Below are positions 41,631 to 50,850 of a DNA stretch of 64,000 nucleotides, piece by piece. Source of the stretch: Candidatus Gallacutalibacter pullicola (GTDB taxonomy: Bacteria; Bacillota; Clostridia; Oscillospirales; Acutalibacteraceae); contig DVHF01000050.1 of NCBI GenBank assembly GCA_018712265.1, positions 1 to 64,000 of the forward strand. Direction: 5' to 3'. The notes under the pieces are model-generated. The model was not told the DNA's origin. It did not search any database and saw nothing but the letters and a program-made list of their open reading frames with translations. The number at the start of each line of letters is the position of its first letter. The first letter of the stretch is position 1. The position numbers were made by a program, and so were the translations under genes.

Positions 41631-43421
41631 TCAGCCCCACCAGAAATACCAGATTTTCGATTTCGTCAGACTGTCCGCCAGCACGCCGACGGACCTCCGC
41701 TTTTCGCAGTCCTCCACACGCTCCGGACAGAACGCGTACTGCTCTGCGGCAAGCCGAGCGGCCTCCTCCTTATCCTCCACCGGGTGTTCCAGCCGGAACT
41801 CCAGTTCATCCCGGCTCAGGGCGCACGGCACAGCGCCGTATTCTTCGTACCAGTATTTTGCCGCGGACATCAGCTCCATCGTGTCGGGACAGTCGTTCCA
41901 CGCACCCATAGGAAGCCACGCAAAAATCTCCCACGGGCTTTCCGTCGGGATCTCCGCGAGGATCGTCTCATACGTCGTGTTGCGGTCGAAATCCCAGTAC
42001 GATTCCGGCACGCGCACCTCCTCGCCGCCAATCACCTGAGCCGCGCTGATCTCCATCGGCAGACGGCCGTTTTCATGGCGCCGCAGATCCATCAGGCTCT
42101 CAAAGTATTCATGGCCCTCCGTCAGGTAAAGGTTGCACATCGCTTCACGGTAATCCTCCACCGCGTCCGGATCGTATTCCGTGCCGTTCGACTCCTCGCT
42201 GCCGGGATCAGAATTCAGGATCAACGTTGTGAGCAGTCCCTCATCCGGCGTCACCAGAACAGGGGTGAAGCCCTCCCACCTGCCGCGCGCCCATGCTTCC
42301 TGATATGCTTCCAGCAGCGTGCTGTCATCCTCAGACGGGCCGTAAATGCGGCACGGACAGCTGAGAAACTCCACTGTCCGGCGGGCGATCCTGCTGGGCC
42401 GGTACTGAGCCGGTGAAAAACCGCCGCAGAAATTGGCGCGCCTGATGTTGATCACCCGCAGCGAGGCGGGAGTCATGCGGTGCAGGAGCGCCTCCGCACC
42501 ATACTGGATTTTGAACTGCATTTCCTCCTGGTAAAGCGGGATGATCTGATAAAAATTCACGTCGTCGCCGTCCGGGAGACGACAGCAGACGGAAGTCTCG
42601 CTGAAGCCCTGCGGCTCCGTCAAAATCACGCCGCACAGCTCCGTATTGGCGGCAAACGGACCGCGGTTCGTCACCGTATGTCCCCAGCCGAGCCATGCGT
42701 CCTCCTCGATCGGCAGGCGCGCCAGCTGCTTGAGCCACCGGATCGGCCAGTACCATTTTTCATCCGGATCGCTGAGCTGCCAGTCCGAGGGCAGACACAA
42801 AAGCAGCTCCGCCCGTTCCAGCTTGCGCGAGGCATATTCCTCCGGGATCTCCATCCGGTGCGCGCCCATCCCCATCGTGGCCAGCACATAGTAATCGTGC
42901 CGCGGTCCGGGCGGGATCACGCAGATATCCACATGGATGTCCGGCGAGGAAAGCTCGTGGTACACCGTCTCAAATTCGCCGAAATACCGGGTGATATGAT
43001 CCTCCACGATGCGCAATTCCTCGTCAGAATAAAGCTCCGGCCCGACGCTGCCGGTGCGCGCGCGCAGCTCATCCTTACAGATTTCAATAAAATCGAGCGT
43101 ATCCGGATCGCCCGGTTCCAGCTCGTCGGCGCGCTCAAATTCGTGCAGGGCCTCCGCATCGCGATCCATATAATAATAGGAAAACCCCAGCCTGTAATGG
43201 AGGAGAGCGTCGTTCTTTCCCTCATCCATCACCGATTCCAGCAGCGCCGCCGCCTTTTGATACCCCTCTTTGGTATGGAGGTTATTATAAGCCCGCGCCA
43301 GCTGTCCGGTGAGATCATAGCTGCGGTCAGCCGCCGGGATTTTTTCAATTTCTTCAATAATTTCGTGGTATTTTCCTTCCTCATGCCACTGAGAAAGAAG
43401 CTGCATTATCTTTTTGTCCAT
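41631..43421 (-). CDS. TPR-SUFU-DUF4253 fusion protein
   Basis: 596-residue cytoplasmic multidomain protein. Residues ~1-110 are TPR-like helical repeats (HYRLGFSYYYMDRDAEALHE). Residues ~125-345 match the bacterial suppressor-of-fused (SUFU) domain: HVDICVIPPGPRHDYYVLAT, MGMGAHRMEIP, AELLLCLPSDWQL. The C-terminal ~200 residues match DUF4253: FAWLPMGAWNDCP, KYWYEEYGAVP, WYFWWG at the end. SUFU and DUF4253 proteins occur as polymorphic-toxin immunity-type or standalone proteins, but no toxin is next to this gene, so no function is assigned. ATG 43421 follows GGAGG. It has its own promoter. Confidence 0.8.
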   Translation of the reverse strand: MDKKIMQLLSQWHEEGKYHEIIEEIEKIPAADRSYDLTGQLARAYNNLHTKEGYQKAAALLESVMDEGKNDALLHYRLGFSYYYMDRDAEALHEFERADELEPGDPDTLDFIEICKDELRARTGSVGPELYSDEELRIVEDHITRYFGEFETVYHELSSPDIHVDICVIPPGPRHDYYVLATMGMGAHRMEIPEEYASRKLERAELLLCLPSDWQLSDPDEKWYWPIRWLKQLARLPIEEDAWLGWGHTVTNRGPFAANTELCGVILTEPQGFSETSVCCRLPDGDDVNFYQIIPLYQEEMQFKIQYGAEALLHRMTPASLRVINIRRANFCGGFSPAQYRPSRIARRTVEFLSCPCRIYGPSEDDSTLLEAYQEAWARGRWEGFTPVLVTPDEGLLTTLILNSDPGSEESNGTEYDPDAVEDYREAMCNLYLTEGHEYFESLMDLRRHENGRLPMEISAAQVIGGEEVRVPESYWDFDRNTTYETILAEIPTESPWEIFAWLPMGAWNDCPDTMELMSAAKYWYEEYGAVPCALSRDELEFRLEHPVEDKEEAARLAAEQYAFCPERVEDCEKRRSVGVLADSLTKSKIWYFWWG

Positions 43422-43497
43422 AGTTCCTCCAAAACCAGCGATCTCCTGCCCTGCCGGCGCCGGGCTCCTGGGATTCCTTCCGTTTCCGCATAAAAAT

Positions 43498-43526
43498 ACT
43501 ATACCACGGCTGTCTCGTTTTTACAA
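43498..43526 (-). promoter_or_regulatory. Promoter of the TPR-SUFU-DUF4253 gene
   Basis: On the minus strand TTGTAA (43521-43526), a 17-base spacer and an extended TGGTATAGT (-10 at 43498-43503), ~75 bases before the start codon. Confidence 0.75.
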
Positions 43527-43599
43527 TCAGGCAGCGGGGAAAAATATCCATTTCGGTAAAAATTTTTCCTGTTTTTCTTTGATGCCAAAAATTTAATAT

Positions 43600-43769
43600 T
43601 ATGTAAACTAAAATCTTCCACTGCTTTCCACACAGAACCATGGTGAAAAATCTGAAAACAGGAAAAACCACTGATTTTTCCCTGCTTGTCCATCCACAAC
43701 CTGTGGAAAAGGCGGTGGAAAATGTGAAAAACTTATCCGCCGCCCGTTTAAATTAAAAAATTATGTAAA
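43600..43769. other. AT-rich intergenic stretch with TTTCCACA-like words
   Basis: The gap between nhaC and the SUFU gene holds several words related to DnaA boxes (ctttccacac near 43624, ccatccacaa and cctgtggaaa near 43691-43708, acttatccgc near 43733). None is a perfect TTATCCACA. No gene; no clear nhaC terminator beyond a weak GGCGG/CCGCC pairing with TTTT. Confidence 0.35.
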
Positions 43770-45212
43770 TTACTTCCCCGCAGATCCTGCCGAAGCATCC
43801 GCGCGCTTTTTGTCCTGATCCTCGTCCAGATGCGGCATACTTTTGCCGAGCGCCGCGATCAGAATCGAAACCAGCGGGTTGATCCAGCCGAAAAACGTAT
43901 ACGGTCCATACTGCCACGCGGAAATACCAAGCATCCCCTCAGTGAAGCCCGCGCCCGTACTGTACGGCACAATCCCGCCGAACACCGTCCCGGCATCCTC
44001 CAGAGCGCGGCTGAGGTTCTGCGGCTTGAGCCTGTGCTCCTGGTACAGCGGCCGGAACAGGCGGCCTGTCATAATAATTGCCACATACTGCTGGCCGGTA
44101 GCGATCACGATTCCCCAGGCGGTGAGCACCGTCGCAATCACGAGGCCCCTGTCGCTCCTGACGTGCGCCACCACCTTTTTCAAAATGGATCCCGCCATCC
44201 CGGTACATTCAAAGATTCCCGCGAAGCTCAACGCAATCACCATCAGCGCGATGGTCCGCATCATGCTCATAATCCCGCCGCGGTTGAGCAGCGTATCCAC
44301 ATTTTCCACACCCGTGGACGCGGTGAATCCGTCCATCACGACAGAAAGCATCTGCTGGGCCGGGATCCCCTGCACAAATACCGCCGACAAAATCCCCAGC
44401 ATGGCGGCGGCCATCAGACCGGGCAGGGCGGGGATCCGGAAAATCACCATCACGAGCACCAGCACCGGCGGCAGAAGCAGCAGCGGATGGATCACAAAAT
44501 TCGCCGCGAGCGTATCGAGCGTCTGCTGCATCTGGGCGGACTCCAATCCTCCCGTCTGGCCGCCCGCCAGCACGAAGCCCATAATCCCGTAAATGACAAT
44601 ACAAATGAGGTATGTGGGCGTAGTCGTCACCATCATGTGGCGCACATGGTCGAACAGCTTTGCGTCCGACACCGACGGCGCAAGGTTTGTCGTATCGGAA
44701 AGCGGGGACATCTTATCGCCAAAATACGCGCCCGACACGATCGCGCCGACCGTGATTGGCTGCGGGATCCCCAGCACCGTCCCGATGCCGAACAGCGCCA
44801 CCCCGACCGTCCCGATCGTTGACAGCGAGCTTCCTATCGCCAGCGACACGATCGAGCACAGCAGCAAAGTCGTCACCAGAAAGAACCTCGGCGAAATAAT
44901 TTGCAGACCATAATAGATCATCGTCGGGATCACGCCGCCGGCCATCCACGCAGCGATCAGCAGCCCGATCGACAAAATAATCAGCAGTGCCGGGACAGCC
45001 GCCGTAACCGCCGCGGTAATCCCTTTCAGCATCTCGTCCCATGAATACCGGTGGATTCCCCCAATGACAGCGGCAATCACCGCGGCAATCAGCAGCGGGA
45101 CATGCGGCGCGCTCCCAAATACGGCTGTGAGCGTCACAACCAGCACTAGAAGCGCCACAAACACCGCCACCGACACGCCGAACCCAACCGGCGTTTTTTC
45201 CTTTGCTTCCAT
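43770..45212 (-). CDS. nhaC: NhaC-family Na+/H+ antiporter
   Basis: 480-residue polytopic secondary transporter of the NhaC family, with about eleven to twelve hydrophobic helices, exchanging Na+ for H+ (some members exchange organic acids or amines such as malate/lactate). Characteristic segments are GAIVSGAYFGDKMSPLSDTT, RGGIMSMMRTIALMVIALSF and the C-terminal GTVFGGIVPYSTGAGF. ATG 45212 with GGAGG 7 bases upstream; the in-frame TTG at 45218 is less likely. The C-terminal tail is hydrophilic (Lys/Asp-rich). Single gene with its own promoter. Confidence 0.9.
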   Translation of the reverse strand: MEAKEKTPVGFGVSVAVFVALLVLVVTLTAVFGSAPHVPLLIAAVIAAVIGGIHRYSWDEMLKGITAAVTAAVPALLIILSIGLLIAAWMAGGVIPTMIYYGLQIISPRFFLVTTLLLCSIVSLAIGSSLSTIGTVGVALFGIGTVLGIPQPITVGAIVSGAYFGDKMSPLSDTTNLAPSVSDAKLFDHVRHMMVTTTPTYLICIVIYGIMGFVLAGGQTGGLESAQMQQTLDTLAANFVIHPLLLLPPVLVLVMVIFRIPALPGLMAAAMLGILSAVFVQGIPAQQMLSVVMDGFTASTGVENVDTLLNRGGIMSMMRTIALMVIALSFAGIFECTGMAGSILKKVVAHVRSDRGLVIATVLTAWGIVIATGQQYVAIIMTGRLFRPLYQEHRLKPQNLSRALEDAGTVFGGIVPYSTGAGFTEGMLGISAWQYGPYTFFGWINPLVSILIAALGKSMPHLDEDQDKKRADASAGSAGK

Positions 45213-45284
45213 ACACAATCCTCCCTGCCAGGATACGGGTTTCAGAACGGTTCCATATCCTTTTCTGTATCGCTGTTTTATTTT

Positions 45285-45313
45285 ATTATAGTCTCTCTCT
45301 TAAAAAATGGAAA
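45285..45313 (-). promoter_or_regulatory. Candidate nhaC promoter
   Basis: On the minus strand a perfect TATAAT (45285-45290) and a weak TTTCCA (45308-45313) with 17-base spacing. Confidence 0.6.
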
Positions 45314-45474
45314 CCCCCAAAAGGAAAAAACGCAGTGTTATCAGGATGTATCTGAAAACTCAAAAGTACAGAAAAATTCGCTTCTATGCGATGTTTTCCT
45401 ATTTCAATGTCTCATTTCCGGCTGGGAGCTTTTCTGTAGAACGGCTTTCCTGTTATCACGGCCGCTCCGCCTGG

Positions 45475-45652
45475 GGGACCGCAAAATCGTTCAGGCGGAC
45501 CATCCACCGGATGGTTCGCCCTCTCTGTTTGCTCACCTTTCTGGGGGGAACGCTTCGCGTTCCTTTTGGCTTGTGGGGGCTCCTCGCCCCCACACCCCGT
45601 CGCAAGCTTTTGAAAAAGCTTGAGCAAAACTTTTATGTTTTGCTCACTCGTA
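45475..45652 (+). repeat. Family E repeat, copy between rplQ and nhaC
   Basis: GGCGGACCATCC pairs with GGATGGTTCGCC (one wobble). These are followed by ctctctgtttgctcac, the palindrome GGAACGCTTCGCGTTCC, GTGGGGGC/GCCCCCAC, AAGCTTTT-GA-AAAAGCTT and GCAAAAC-ttttat-GTTTTGC. The first half matches 24355-24440 and the second half matches 28210-28302, showing modular joining. Confidence 0.75.
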
Positions 45653-45666
45653 CCACTTTGTAATAC

Positions 45667-45694
45667 AAAAACCCCCTGCGCATCGCGCAGGGGG
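45667..45694 (-). terminator. Rho-independent terminator of the alpha operon
   Basis: A 10-bp perfect stem, CCCCCTGCGC with GCGCAGGGGG (45672-45681 and 45685-45694) around a 3-base loop, is followed on the minus strand by TTTTTG, ~95 bases after rplQ. Confidence 0.92.
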
Positions 45695-45746
45695 CCACCC
45701 AGACTCCGGCGGGCATCGCGGAGCGGATAAAAGTTTTTGAGGGGGT

Positions 45747-45778
45747 CCGGGGGGACTTTTCTCAAAAAGTCCCCCCGG
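45747..45778. repeat. Large perfect hairpin after rplQ
   Basis: A 14-bp stem, CCGGGGGGACTTTT with AAAAGTCCCCCCGG and loop ctca, begins ~10 bases after the rplQ stop on the minus strand. It lacks a T-run, so it may stabilise or mark the 3' end rather than terminate. Confidence 0.7.
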
Positions 45779-45787
45779 GATCCGAGC

Positions 45788-46129
45788 TTAGATCAACTCG
45801 ATAATCGCCATCTCGGCAGCGTCGCCGCGGCGCGGCCCGAGCTTCGTGATGCGGGTGTAGCCGCCGTTGCGGTCGGCATACTTCGGGGCAATCTCTGCAA
45901 ACAGCTTGTGAGCAACGTCCTCTTTTGTGACAAAGCCCATGACAAGGCGCTTGTTGTGCAGGGAATCCTCTTTCGCGATCGTTATCATCTTCTCCGCCAT
46001 GGAACGGACTTCCTTGGCGCGGGTTACTGTCGTTTCGATTTTACCATTCTCCAGGAGAAAGGTCACCATTGCGCGCAGCATTGCGATGCGGTGATCGCTG
46101 GTCCTTCCGAGCTTTCTGGTTCCGGGCAT
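45788..46129 (-). CDS. rplQ: 50S ribosomal protein L17
   Basis: 113-residue L17, beginning [20 protein letters not shown], the family signature, and ending [11 protein letters not shown]. It sits near the polypeptide exit tunnel on the 50S subunit. It is the last gene of the alpha operon, 36 bases after rpoA, followed by a large hairpin and a canonical terminator. Confidence 0.98.
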   Translation of the reverse strand: MPGTRKLGRTSDHRIAMLRAMVTFLLENGKIETTVTRAKEVRSMAEKMITIAKEDSLHNKRLVMGFVTKEDVAHKLFAEIAPKYADRNGGYTRITKLGPRRGDAAEMAIIELI

Positions 46130-46165
46130 CGAAATTCACTCCTTTACCGTAAGGCTGCAAGGGAC

Positions 46166-47119
46166 TTATTCGTCGTCCTTGCGCAAATTGAAACCGAGGG
46201 AATTCATCTTGTAGATGACTTCCTCGAGAGATTTTCTTCCCAGGTTGCGGACCTTCATCATGTCCTCCTCGGACTTGCTTATAAGATCCTCCACCGTATT
46301 GATCCCGGCACGCTTGAGGCAGTTGAACGAACGGACCGACAGATCCAATTCCTCAATCGTCATCTCAAGCACCTTCTCCTTGCCCTTGTCGTCCTTTTCC
46401 ACCATGATCTCTGTGCTGCTGCCCTTATCAGACAGATCCACAAAGAGATTCAAATGCTCGGTGAGGACTTTTGCGGCAAGCGAGACAGCCTCCTGCGCAC
46501 CGATAATCCCATTGGTCCATACCTCAAGAATCAGCTTATCGTAGTCGATGCTCTGCCCTACACGGGTATTTTCCACGTTGTAATTTACCTTGAGAACGGG
46601 AGTGTAGATCGAGTCAACAGGAAGCTCGCCGATAACGGCCATGTTCATATTCGCCTTGTTGCGCTCAGCAGAAACATAGCCGCGGCCCTTATCCAGGGTC
46701 AGCTCCATATACAGCTTCGCTCCGTCGCCCAGCGTTGCAATGTGCATCTCCGGGTTGAGGATCTCCACCTCACTGTCACATTTGATAGAATCGGCCGTTA
46801 TCTCGCACGGGCCTTCCGCGCAGATCTCCACCGTCTTGGGGCCGTCGCAGTGCAGCTTGGCGGTCAGTCCCTTGATGTTCAGCACAATCTCCGTGACATC
46901 CTCTTTCACGCCCGGGATGGTAGAAAACTCGTGGAGCACCCCGTCGATCTTAATCGAAGTCACCGCCACGCCCGGCAGCGAGGAGAGCAGCACGCGCCGC
47001 AGGCTGTTGCCCAGCGTATTGCCAAAGCCGCGTTCCAGCGGCTCCACCACAAATTTGCCATAGGTCCCGTCGTTCGACAACACCTCTGTGTCTATTCTTG
47101 GCTTTTCTATCTCAATCAT
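46166..47119 (-). CDS. rpoA: RNA polymerase subunit alpha
   Basis: 317-residue alpha subunit. The N-terminal assembly domain has [20 protein letters not shown]. The C-terminal domain, which binds UP elements and activators, has [20 protein letters not shown] and [17 protein letters not shown] 47119 has GGAGG 7 bases upstream; the open frame extends nine codons further without a better site. Between rpsD and rplQ as in other Firmicutes. Confidence 0.98.
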   Translation of the reverse strand: MIEIEKPRIDTEVLSNDGTYGKFVVEPLERGFGNTLGNSLRRVLLSSLPGVAVTSIKIDGVLHEFSTIPGVKEDVTEIVLNIKGLTAKLHCDGPKTVEICAEGPCEITADSIKCDSEVEILNPEMHIATLGDGAKLYMELTLDKGRGYVSAERNKANMNMAVIGELPVDSIYTPVLKVNYNVENTRVGQSIDYDKLILEVWTNGIIGAQEAVSLAAKVLTEHLNLFVDLSDKGSSTEIMVEKDDKGKEKVLEMTIEELDLSVRSFNCLKRAGINTVEDLISKSEEDMMKVRNLGRKSLEEVIYKMNSLGFNLRKDDE

Positions 47120-47232
47120 CAGCGAACCTCCTTCACACATAAGCAAATTCCTTTGCTATGATGTACACGATGCCAATGGGGCGCGCGGGCCGCGGAAGCA
47201 CCCACAGGATCCCCGCGCCGTCCCCAAAAGCA

Positions 47233-47826
47233 TTATTTGGAGTACAACTCAACGATCAAGTGCTCGGCGACCTCGTAATCGATATCGTCACGGGCCGGCA
47301 TCGCCACAATTTTTGCCTCAAAAGCGCCGGAAGCCTTCTCCATCCACTTCGGAACCGGGTTCTTGCCCAGCTCCTCCACGAGGGTCTTGAACTTCGTGGT
47401 GCTGCGGGACTTCTCACGCACGGAAACCACATCGCCCGGCTTTACCTGATAGGACGGGATGTCCACGCGCTGGCCGTTTACCATGAAATGGCCGTGGCTC
47501 ACCAGCTGGCGGGCCTCACGGCGGGTGTTGGCAAAGCCCATGCGGAACGCAACGTTATCGAGGCGGCGCTCCAGCTCCTGCAGGAGCAGCTCGCCGGTGA
47601 CGCCCTGCTTGCGGGCGGCCTTCTCGTAGTATGCGCGGAACTGCTTCTCCAGCACACCGTAGATGAACTTTACCTTCTGCTTCTCGTTCAGCTGCAGAGC
47701 GTACTCGGACTGCTTGCGGCGGAACTGCTTCTGGTTGCGGTTGGTCTCCTTGGAATATCCCAGCACGGCCGGGGACAGGCCCAGCGTCTTGCAACGCTTG
47801 AGAACAGGCTGCATATTCTTAGCCAT
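47233..47826 (-). CDS. rpsD: 30S ribosomal protein S4
   Basis: 197-residue primary 16S rRNA-binding protein with the S4 RNA-binding domain ([39 protein letters not shown]). It lacks the N-terminal Cys4 zinc site seen in some S4 proteins. Its position inside the alpha operon, between rpsK and rpoA, is usual in Clostridia but not in B. subtilis. A 113-bp gap separates it from rpoA; no S4-binding leader was recognised. Confidence 0.97.
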   Translation of the reverse strand: MAKNMQPVLKRCKTLGLSPAVLGYSKETNRNQKQFRRKQSEYALQLNEKQKVKFIYGVLEKQFRAYYEKAARKQGVTGELLLQELERRLDNVAFRMGFANTRREARQLVSHGHFMVNGQRVDIPSYQVKPGDVVSVREKSRSTTKFKTLVEELGKNPVPKWMEKASGAFEAKIVAMPARDDIDYEVAEHLIVELYSK

Positions 47827-47845
47827 AATACATTTTCCTCCTTAC

Positions 47846-48259
47846 TTACACTCTTCTTCTCTTCGGAGGACGGCATCCATTGTGGGGGATCGGAGTAACG
47901 TCCTTGATCATCGTAACCTCAAGGCCGGCCTGCTGGAGCGCGCGGATTGCAGCCTCACGGCCTGCGCCCGGGCCTTTCACGAAAACCTCCACCGTCTTCA
48001 TGCCGTGATCCATCGCGATCTTCGCAGCGGTCTCCGCAGCGGTCTGCGCGGCGAACGGGGTGGACTTTCTCGAACCGCGGAAGCCCAGCTCGCCGGAGCT
48101 TGCCCACGAAACGGCGTTGCCCTGCGTATCTGTGATGGTGACGATCGTATTATTAAAGGTGGACTGGATATGGGCAGCCCCGCGCTCAATGTTCTTGCGC
48201 TCGCGGCGTCTGCGGGATGTGGCGGCAGCCTTCTTGCCGCCCTTCTGTGCTTGTGCCAT
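47846..48259 (-). CDS. rpsK: 30S ribosomal protein S11
   Basis: 137-residue platform protein of the 30S subunit. After a basic Lys/Arg N-terminus it has [20 protein letters not shown] and the C-terminal [20 protein letters not shown] and [18 protein letters not shown], all family-diagnostic. Nineteen bases before rpsD in the alpha operon. Confidence 0.98.
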   Translation of the reverse strand: MAQAQKGGKKAAATSRRRRERKNIERGAAHIQSTFNNTIVTITDTQGNAVSWASSGELGFRGSRKSTPFAAQTAAETAAKIAMDHGMKTVEVFVKGPGAGREAAIRALQQAGLEVTMIKDVTPIPHNGCRPPKRRRV

Positions 48260-48277
48260 CTTAAATATCCCTCCCGA

Positions 48278-48646
48278 TTACTTCTTCTTGTTGGCCATGG
48301 TCTTTCTCGGACCCTTGCGGGTGCGGGCATTCGTCTTGGAACGCTGGCCTCTGACCGGCAGGCCCTTGCGGTGACGGATCCCACGGTAGCAGCCGATTTC
48401 AATGAGCCGCTTGATATCGAACGCCACATCGCGGCGAAGGTCGCCCTCCACGCGGCAGTTGTGGTCGATGTACTCTCTCAGCTTTGCGGTGTCGTCCTCG
48501 GAGAGGTCGCGGACACGGATGTCCGGATCAACGCCGGTTGCTGCAAGGATGTCGTTGGCGGTCTTGCGGCCGATGCCGTAAATGTAGGTCAGGCCGATTT
48601 CAATGCGTTTATCTCTGGGCAGATCAATACCTGCTATACGCGCCAT
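48278..48646 (-). CDS. rpsM: 30S ribosomal protein S13
   Basis: 122-residue head protein that contacts 23S rRNA and tRNA. It begins [20 protein letters not shown] and ends with the basic tail [20 protein letters not shown]. First large gene of the alpha operon, 83 bases after rpmJ and 18 before rpsK. Confidence 0.98.
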   Translation of the reverse strand: MARIAGIDLPRDKRIEIGLTYIYGIGRKTANDILAATGVDPDIRVRDLSEDDTAKLREYIDHNCRVEGDLRRDVAFDIKRLIEIGCYRGIRHRKGLPVRGQRSKTNARTRKGPRKTMANKKK

Positions 48647-48729
48647 AACTGGATTGCACCTCCATAGTATTCAGTCGCTCTGTGCGCCGGGCGCAGGGCG
48701 TGCGTAAAGCCGCCGTGCGCGATGCTGTC

Positions 48730-48843
48730 TCAGCCCTGGCGCTGCTTATGCTTGGGGTTCTCGCAGATCACCATAACCTTACCCTTGCGCTTGATGATCT
48801 TGCACTTTTCGCAAATCTTCTTGACAGAAGGTCTTACTTTCAT
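48730..48843 (-). CDS. rpmJ: 50S ribosomal protein L36
   Basis: A 37-residue gene found by reading the gap between infA and rpsM. The product begins [20 protein letters not shown] and ends PKHKQRQG, with the CxxC...C...H zinc set of the classical (C+) L36. ATG at 48843 has GGAGGGCG upstream. Position infA-rpmJ-rpsM is standard. Confidence 0.96.
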   Translation of the reverse strand: MKVRPSVKKICEKCKIIKRKGKVMVICENPKHKQRQG

Positions 48844-48919
48844 CGGTACGCCCTCCTTTGGTAGCGAATCGCCGCGCGCTTCGCGCGGAAACCGGGCAGG
48901 CTGCCCGGATGTGAATTTT

Positions 48920-49138
48920 TTATTTGGAACGCCACGTAATGCGCCCGCGGGTGAGATCGTAGGGCGAAAGCTCTACCGTCACCTTGTCGCCGGGCAGGAT
49001 CCGGATGAAATTCATCCGCAGCTTGCCGGAGATGTGGGCGAGGATTACATGGCCGTTTGGCAGCTCCACATTGAACATCGCGTTCGGGAGCGCCTCCGTC
49101 ACCGTACCTTCAATCTCAATGACGTCCTGCTTTGACAT
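48920..49138 (-). CDS. infA: Translation initiation factor IF-1
   Basis: 72-residue OB-fold factor that occupies the 30S A site during initiation. It begins [20 protein letters not shown] and contains [20 protein letters not shown] and the C-terminal [11 protein letters not shown], all typical. ATG with GAGG upstream; located between the KOW protein gene and rpmJ. Confidence 0.98.
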   Translation of the reverse strand: MSKQDVIEIEGTVTEALPNAMFNVELPNGHVILAHISGKLRMNFIRILPGDKVTVELSPYDLTRGRITWRSK

Positions 49139-49161
49139 GAAATAACCTCCTCACAGGAAAT

Positions 49162-49419
49162 TCACCGCTCCCCGCCGTCCTCAGAAAGGAACGGGCGGAG
49201 GGCCCTTCGGATTTCACGGTTGGTTTTCATCGAGCTGTCCGGCAGCAGAGCCGCCGTCGGGGCGACGTGCCGGAGCTTCTTCCGTTTGGGATGCTCCAGG
49301 GGCCGCCGTTTCCCGTCGCAGAGGAGGGCGTAATCTCCCTCCACCGCAAGCACGGTGAAAAAGCCCCCTTTGTCGTGGCCGGCCTTCGACCGGACCACCA
49401 GCCCTCGTGTTATTTCCAT
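49162..49419 (-). CDS. KOW-domain RNA-binding protein (L14e-like)
   Basis: 85-residue protein of the Firmicutes family encoded between map and infA. It has a KOW/SH3-like start, GLVVRSKAGHDKGGFFTVLA, then the basic LEHPKRKKLRH. The fold resembles archaeal/eukaryotic L14e, and an RNA- or ribosome-binding role is inferred. It begins 9 bases after map and is 23 bases from infA. Confidence 0.85.
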   Translation of the reverse strand: MEITRGLVVRSKAGHDKGGFFTVLAVEGDYALLCDGKRRPLEHPKRKKLRHVAPTAALLPDSSMKTNREIRRALRPFLSEDGGER

Positions 49420-49428
49420 ACATCCACC

Positions 49429-50181
49429 TCAATCCGGCAGCGTGAGGATCACGGGGCCGTCCTTCGTGATGGCGATGGAATGTTCAAAGTGGGCCGACAG
49501 CTTCCCGTCCGTTGTCACGACCGTCCAGCCGTCCGGGAGCGTCCTCACCGTATGCCCTCCGGCATTGATCATGGGCTCAATGGCTATTGTCATGCCTGGC
49601 AGCAGCCGCACCCCCCGCCCGGGGGTGCCGTAATTGGGTACGCTTGGATCCTCGTGCATCTTCGCACCTACTCCGTGGCCGACAAAATCCCGTACCACCG
49701 AGTAGCCGCGAGCTTCGACATACCTCTGCACCGCGCTTCCGATATCGCCTATCCGGTTTCCGGCCTGGGCAGCCCAGATCCCTTCAAACAGGCTCTCGCG
49801 CGTTGCGTCCATCAGGGCCTTTGCCTCGCTGGAGACATCGCCGCATGGGAACGTCCACGCGTTGTCCCCCACAAAGCCCTCATAGGTCGCGCCGACATCG
49901 ACGCTCACGATGTCGCCGGCCCTGAGCTTCTGATCCTTCCTCGGTATGCCATGGATGACCACGTTGTTCACCGAGATACAGGCGCTTGCCGGGAACCCGC
50001 CGTAACCGAGGAAGGTAGGGACTGCGCCCTGCCCCTCGATATAGCGGCGCACGATGCGGTCGATCTCCCAGGTGGAAACACCCGGCTCCACCGCCTCGCC
50101 CGCCAGCTTCAGCGCCCTTGCGGAGATCCTGCCGGCATCCCGCATTGCTGCGAGCTCCCGGCTGGTTTTCAGCACAACCAT
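49429..50181 (-). CDS. map: Methionine aminopeptidase type I
   Basis: 250-residue metalloenzyme that removes the N-terminal Met from nascent proteins. Metal ligands are visible in SVDVGATYEGFVGDNAWTF (two Asp), GHGVGAKMHEDP (His) and the C-terminal MTIAIEPMI and EHSIAITKDGP (two Glu). No N-terminal zinc finger. It starts 3 bases after the adk stop, so secY-adk-map are tightly linked. Confidence 0.97.
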   Translation of the reverse strand: MVVLKTSRELAAMRDAGRISARALKLAGEAVEPGVSTWEIDRIVRRYIEGQGAVPTFLGYGGFPASACISVNNVVIHGIPRKDQKLRAGDIVSVDVGATYEGFVGDNAWTFPCGDVSSEAKALMDATRESLFEGIWAAQAGNRIGDIGSAVQRYVEARGYSVVRDFVGHGVGAKMHEDPSVPNYGTPGRGVRLLPGMTIAIEPMINAGGHTVRTLPDGWTVVTTDGKLSAHFEHSIAITKDGPVILTLPD

Positions 50182-50184
50182 CGG

Positions 50185-50817
50185 TTATCCCTCGACAGCG
50201 GCCAGGGTCAGGCGGGTGGTATCCTCCACAGCCTCCTGCCCCTCCACGACGGCGAGCTTGCCCTGCTTCTGATAGTAAGCCTTGAGCGGCTCGGTCTGCT
50301 CGTGGTAGACGCGCAGGCGTTCCTTGACCGTATCCGGGTGGTCGTCCTTGCGCTGAACAAGGGTGCCGCCGCATTTGTCGCATTTGCCGTCTGCCGCAGG
50401 CTTTTTAAACAGCATGTGGTAGCTGGCTCCGCAGCTTTCGCAGACACGGCGTCCGGACATTCTTTCCACGATCTTCTCGTCCGGGACCTCAAGGTCGATC
50501 ACACGATCGATCGCGGCGCCCATGTTGTCCAGAGCCTCGGCCTGCGGGATTGTGCGCGGGAAGCCGTCCAGAATGAAGCCGTTTTTGCAGTCGTCCTTTG
50601 CCAGACGCTCCCGGATGATGCCGATGACGACCTCGTCCGGAACAAGCTTGCCCTCATCCATATAGGACTTCGCACGCACGCCCATTTCAGTGCCGCTTTT
50701 CAGCGCTTCACGGATAATGTTACCCGTGGAAATTGTGGGAATGGAGAGACGCTCGGAGAGGATCTCCGCCTGCGTCCCTTTTCCGGCGCCAGGTGCGCCG
50801 AGCATAATGAGTTTCAT
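50185..50817 (-). CDS. adk: Adenylate kinase, zinc-containing
   Basis: 210-residue enzyme interconverting ATP + AMP and 2 ADP. P-loop is MLGAPGAGKGTQAEIL; the NMP-binding domain has STGNIIREALKSGTEMG. The LID carries a four-Cys structural zinc site (RRVCESCGASYHMLF ... CDKCGG), as in Gram-positive adenylate kinases. Linked to secY and map in the spc operon. Confidence 0.98.
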   Translation of the reverse strand: MKLIMLGAPGAGKGTQAEILSERLSIPTISTGNIIREALKSGTEMGVRAKSYMDEGKLVPDEVVIGIIRERLAKDDCKNGFILDGFPRTIPQAEALDNMGAAIDRVIDLEVPDEKIVERMSGRRVCESCGASYHMLFKKPAADGKCDKCGGTLVQRKDDHPDTVKERLRVYHEQTEPLKAYYQKQGKLAVVEGQEAVEDTTRLTLAAVEG

Positions 50818-50850
50818 AAAATCTCCCGCTCCTTTCCCTTGCGCCGGGGC

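Noticed and set aside
43620-43745. Replication-origin DnaA-box cluster
   Set aside because: The words are only partial matches to TTATCCACA, no dnaA, dnaN or gyr gene is near, and AT-rich gaps readily contain such words.
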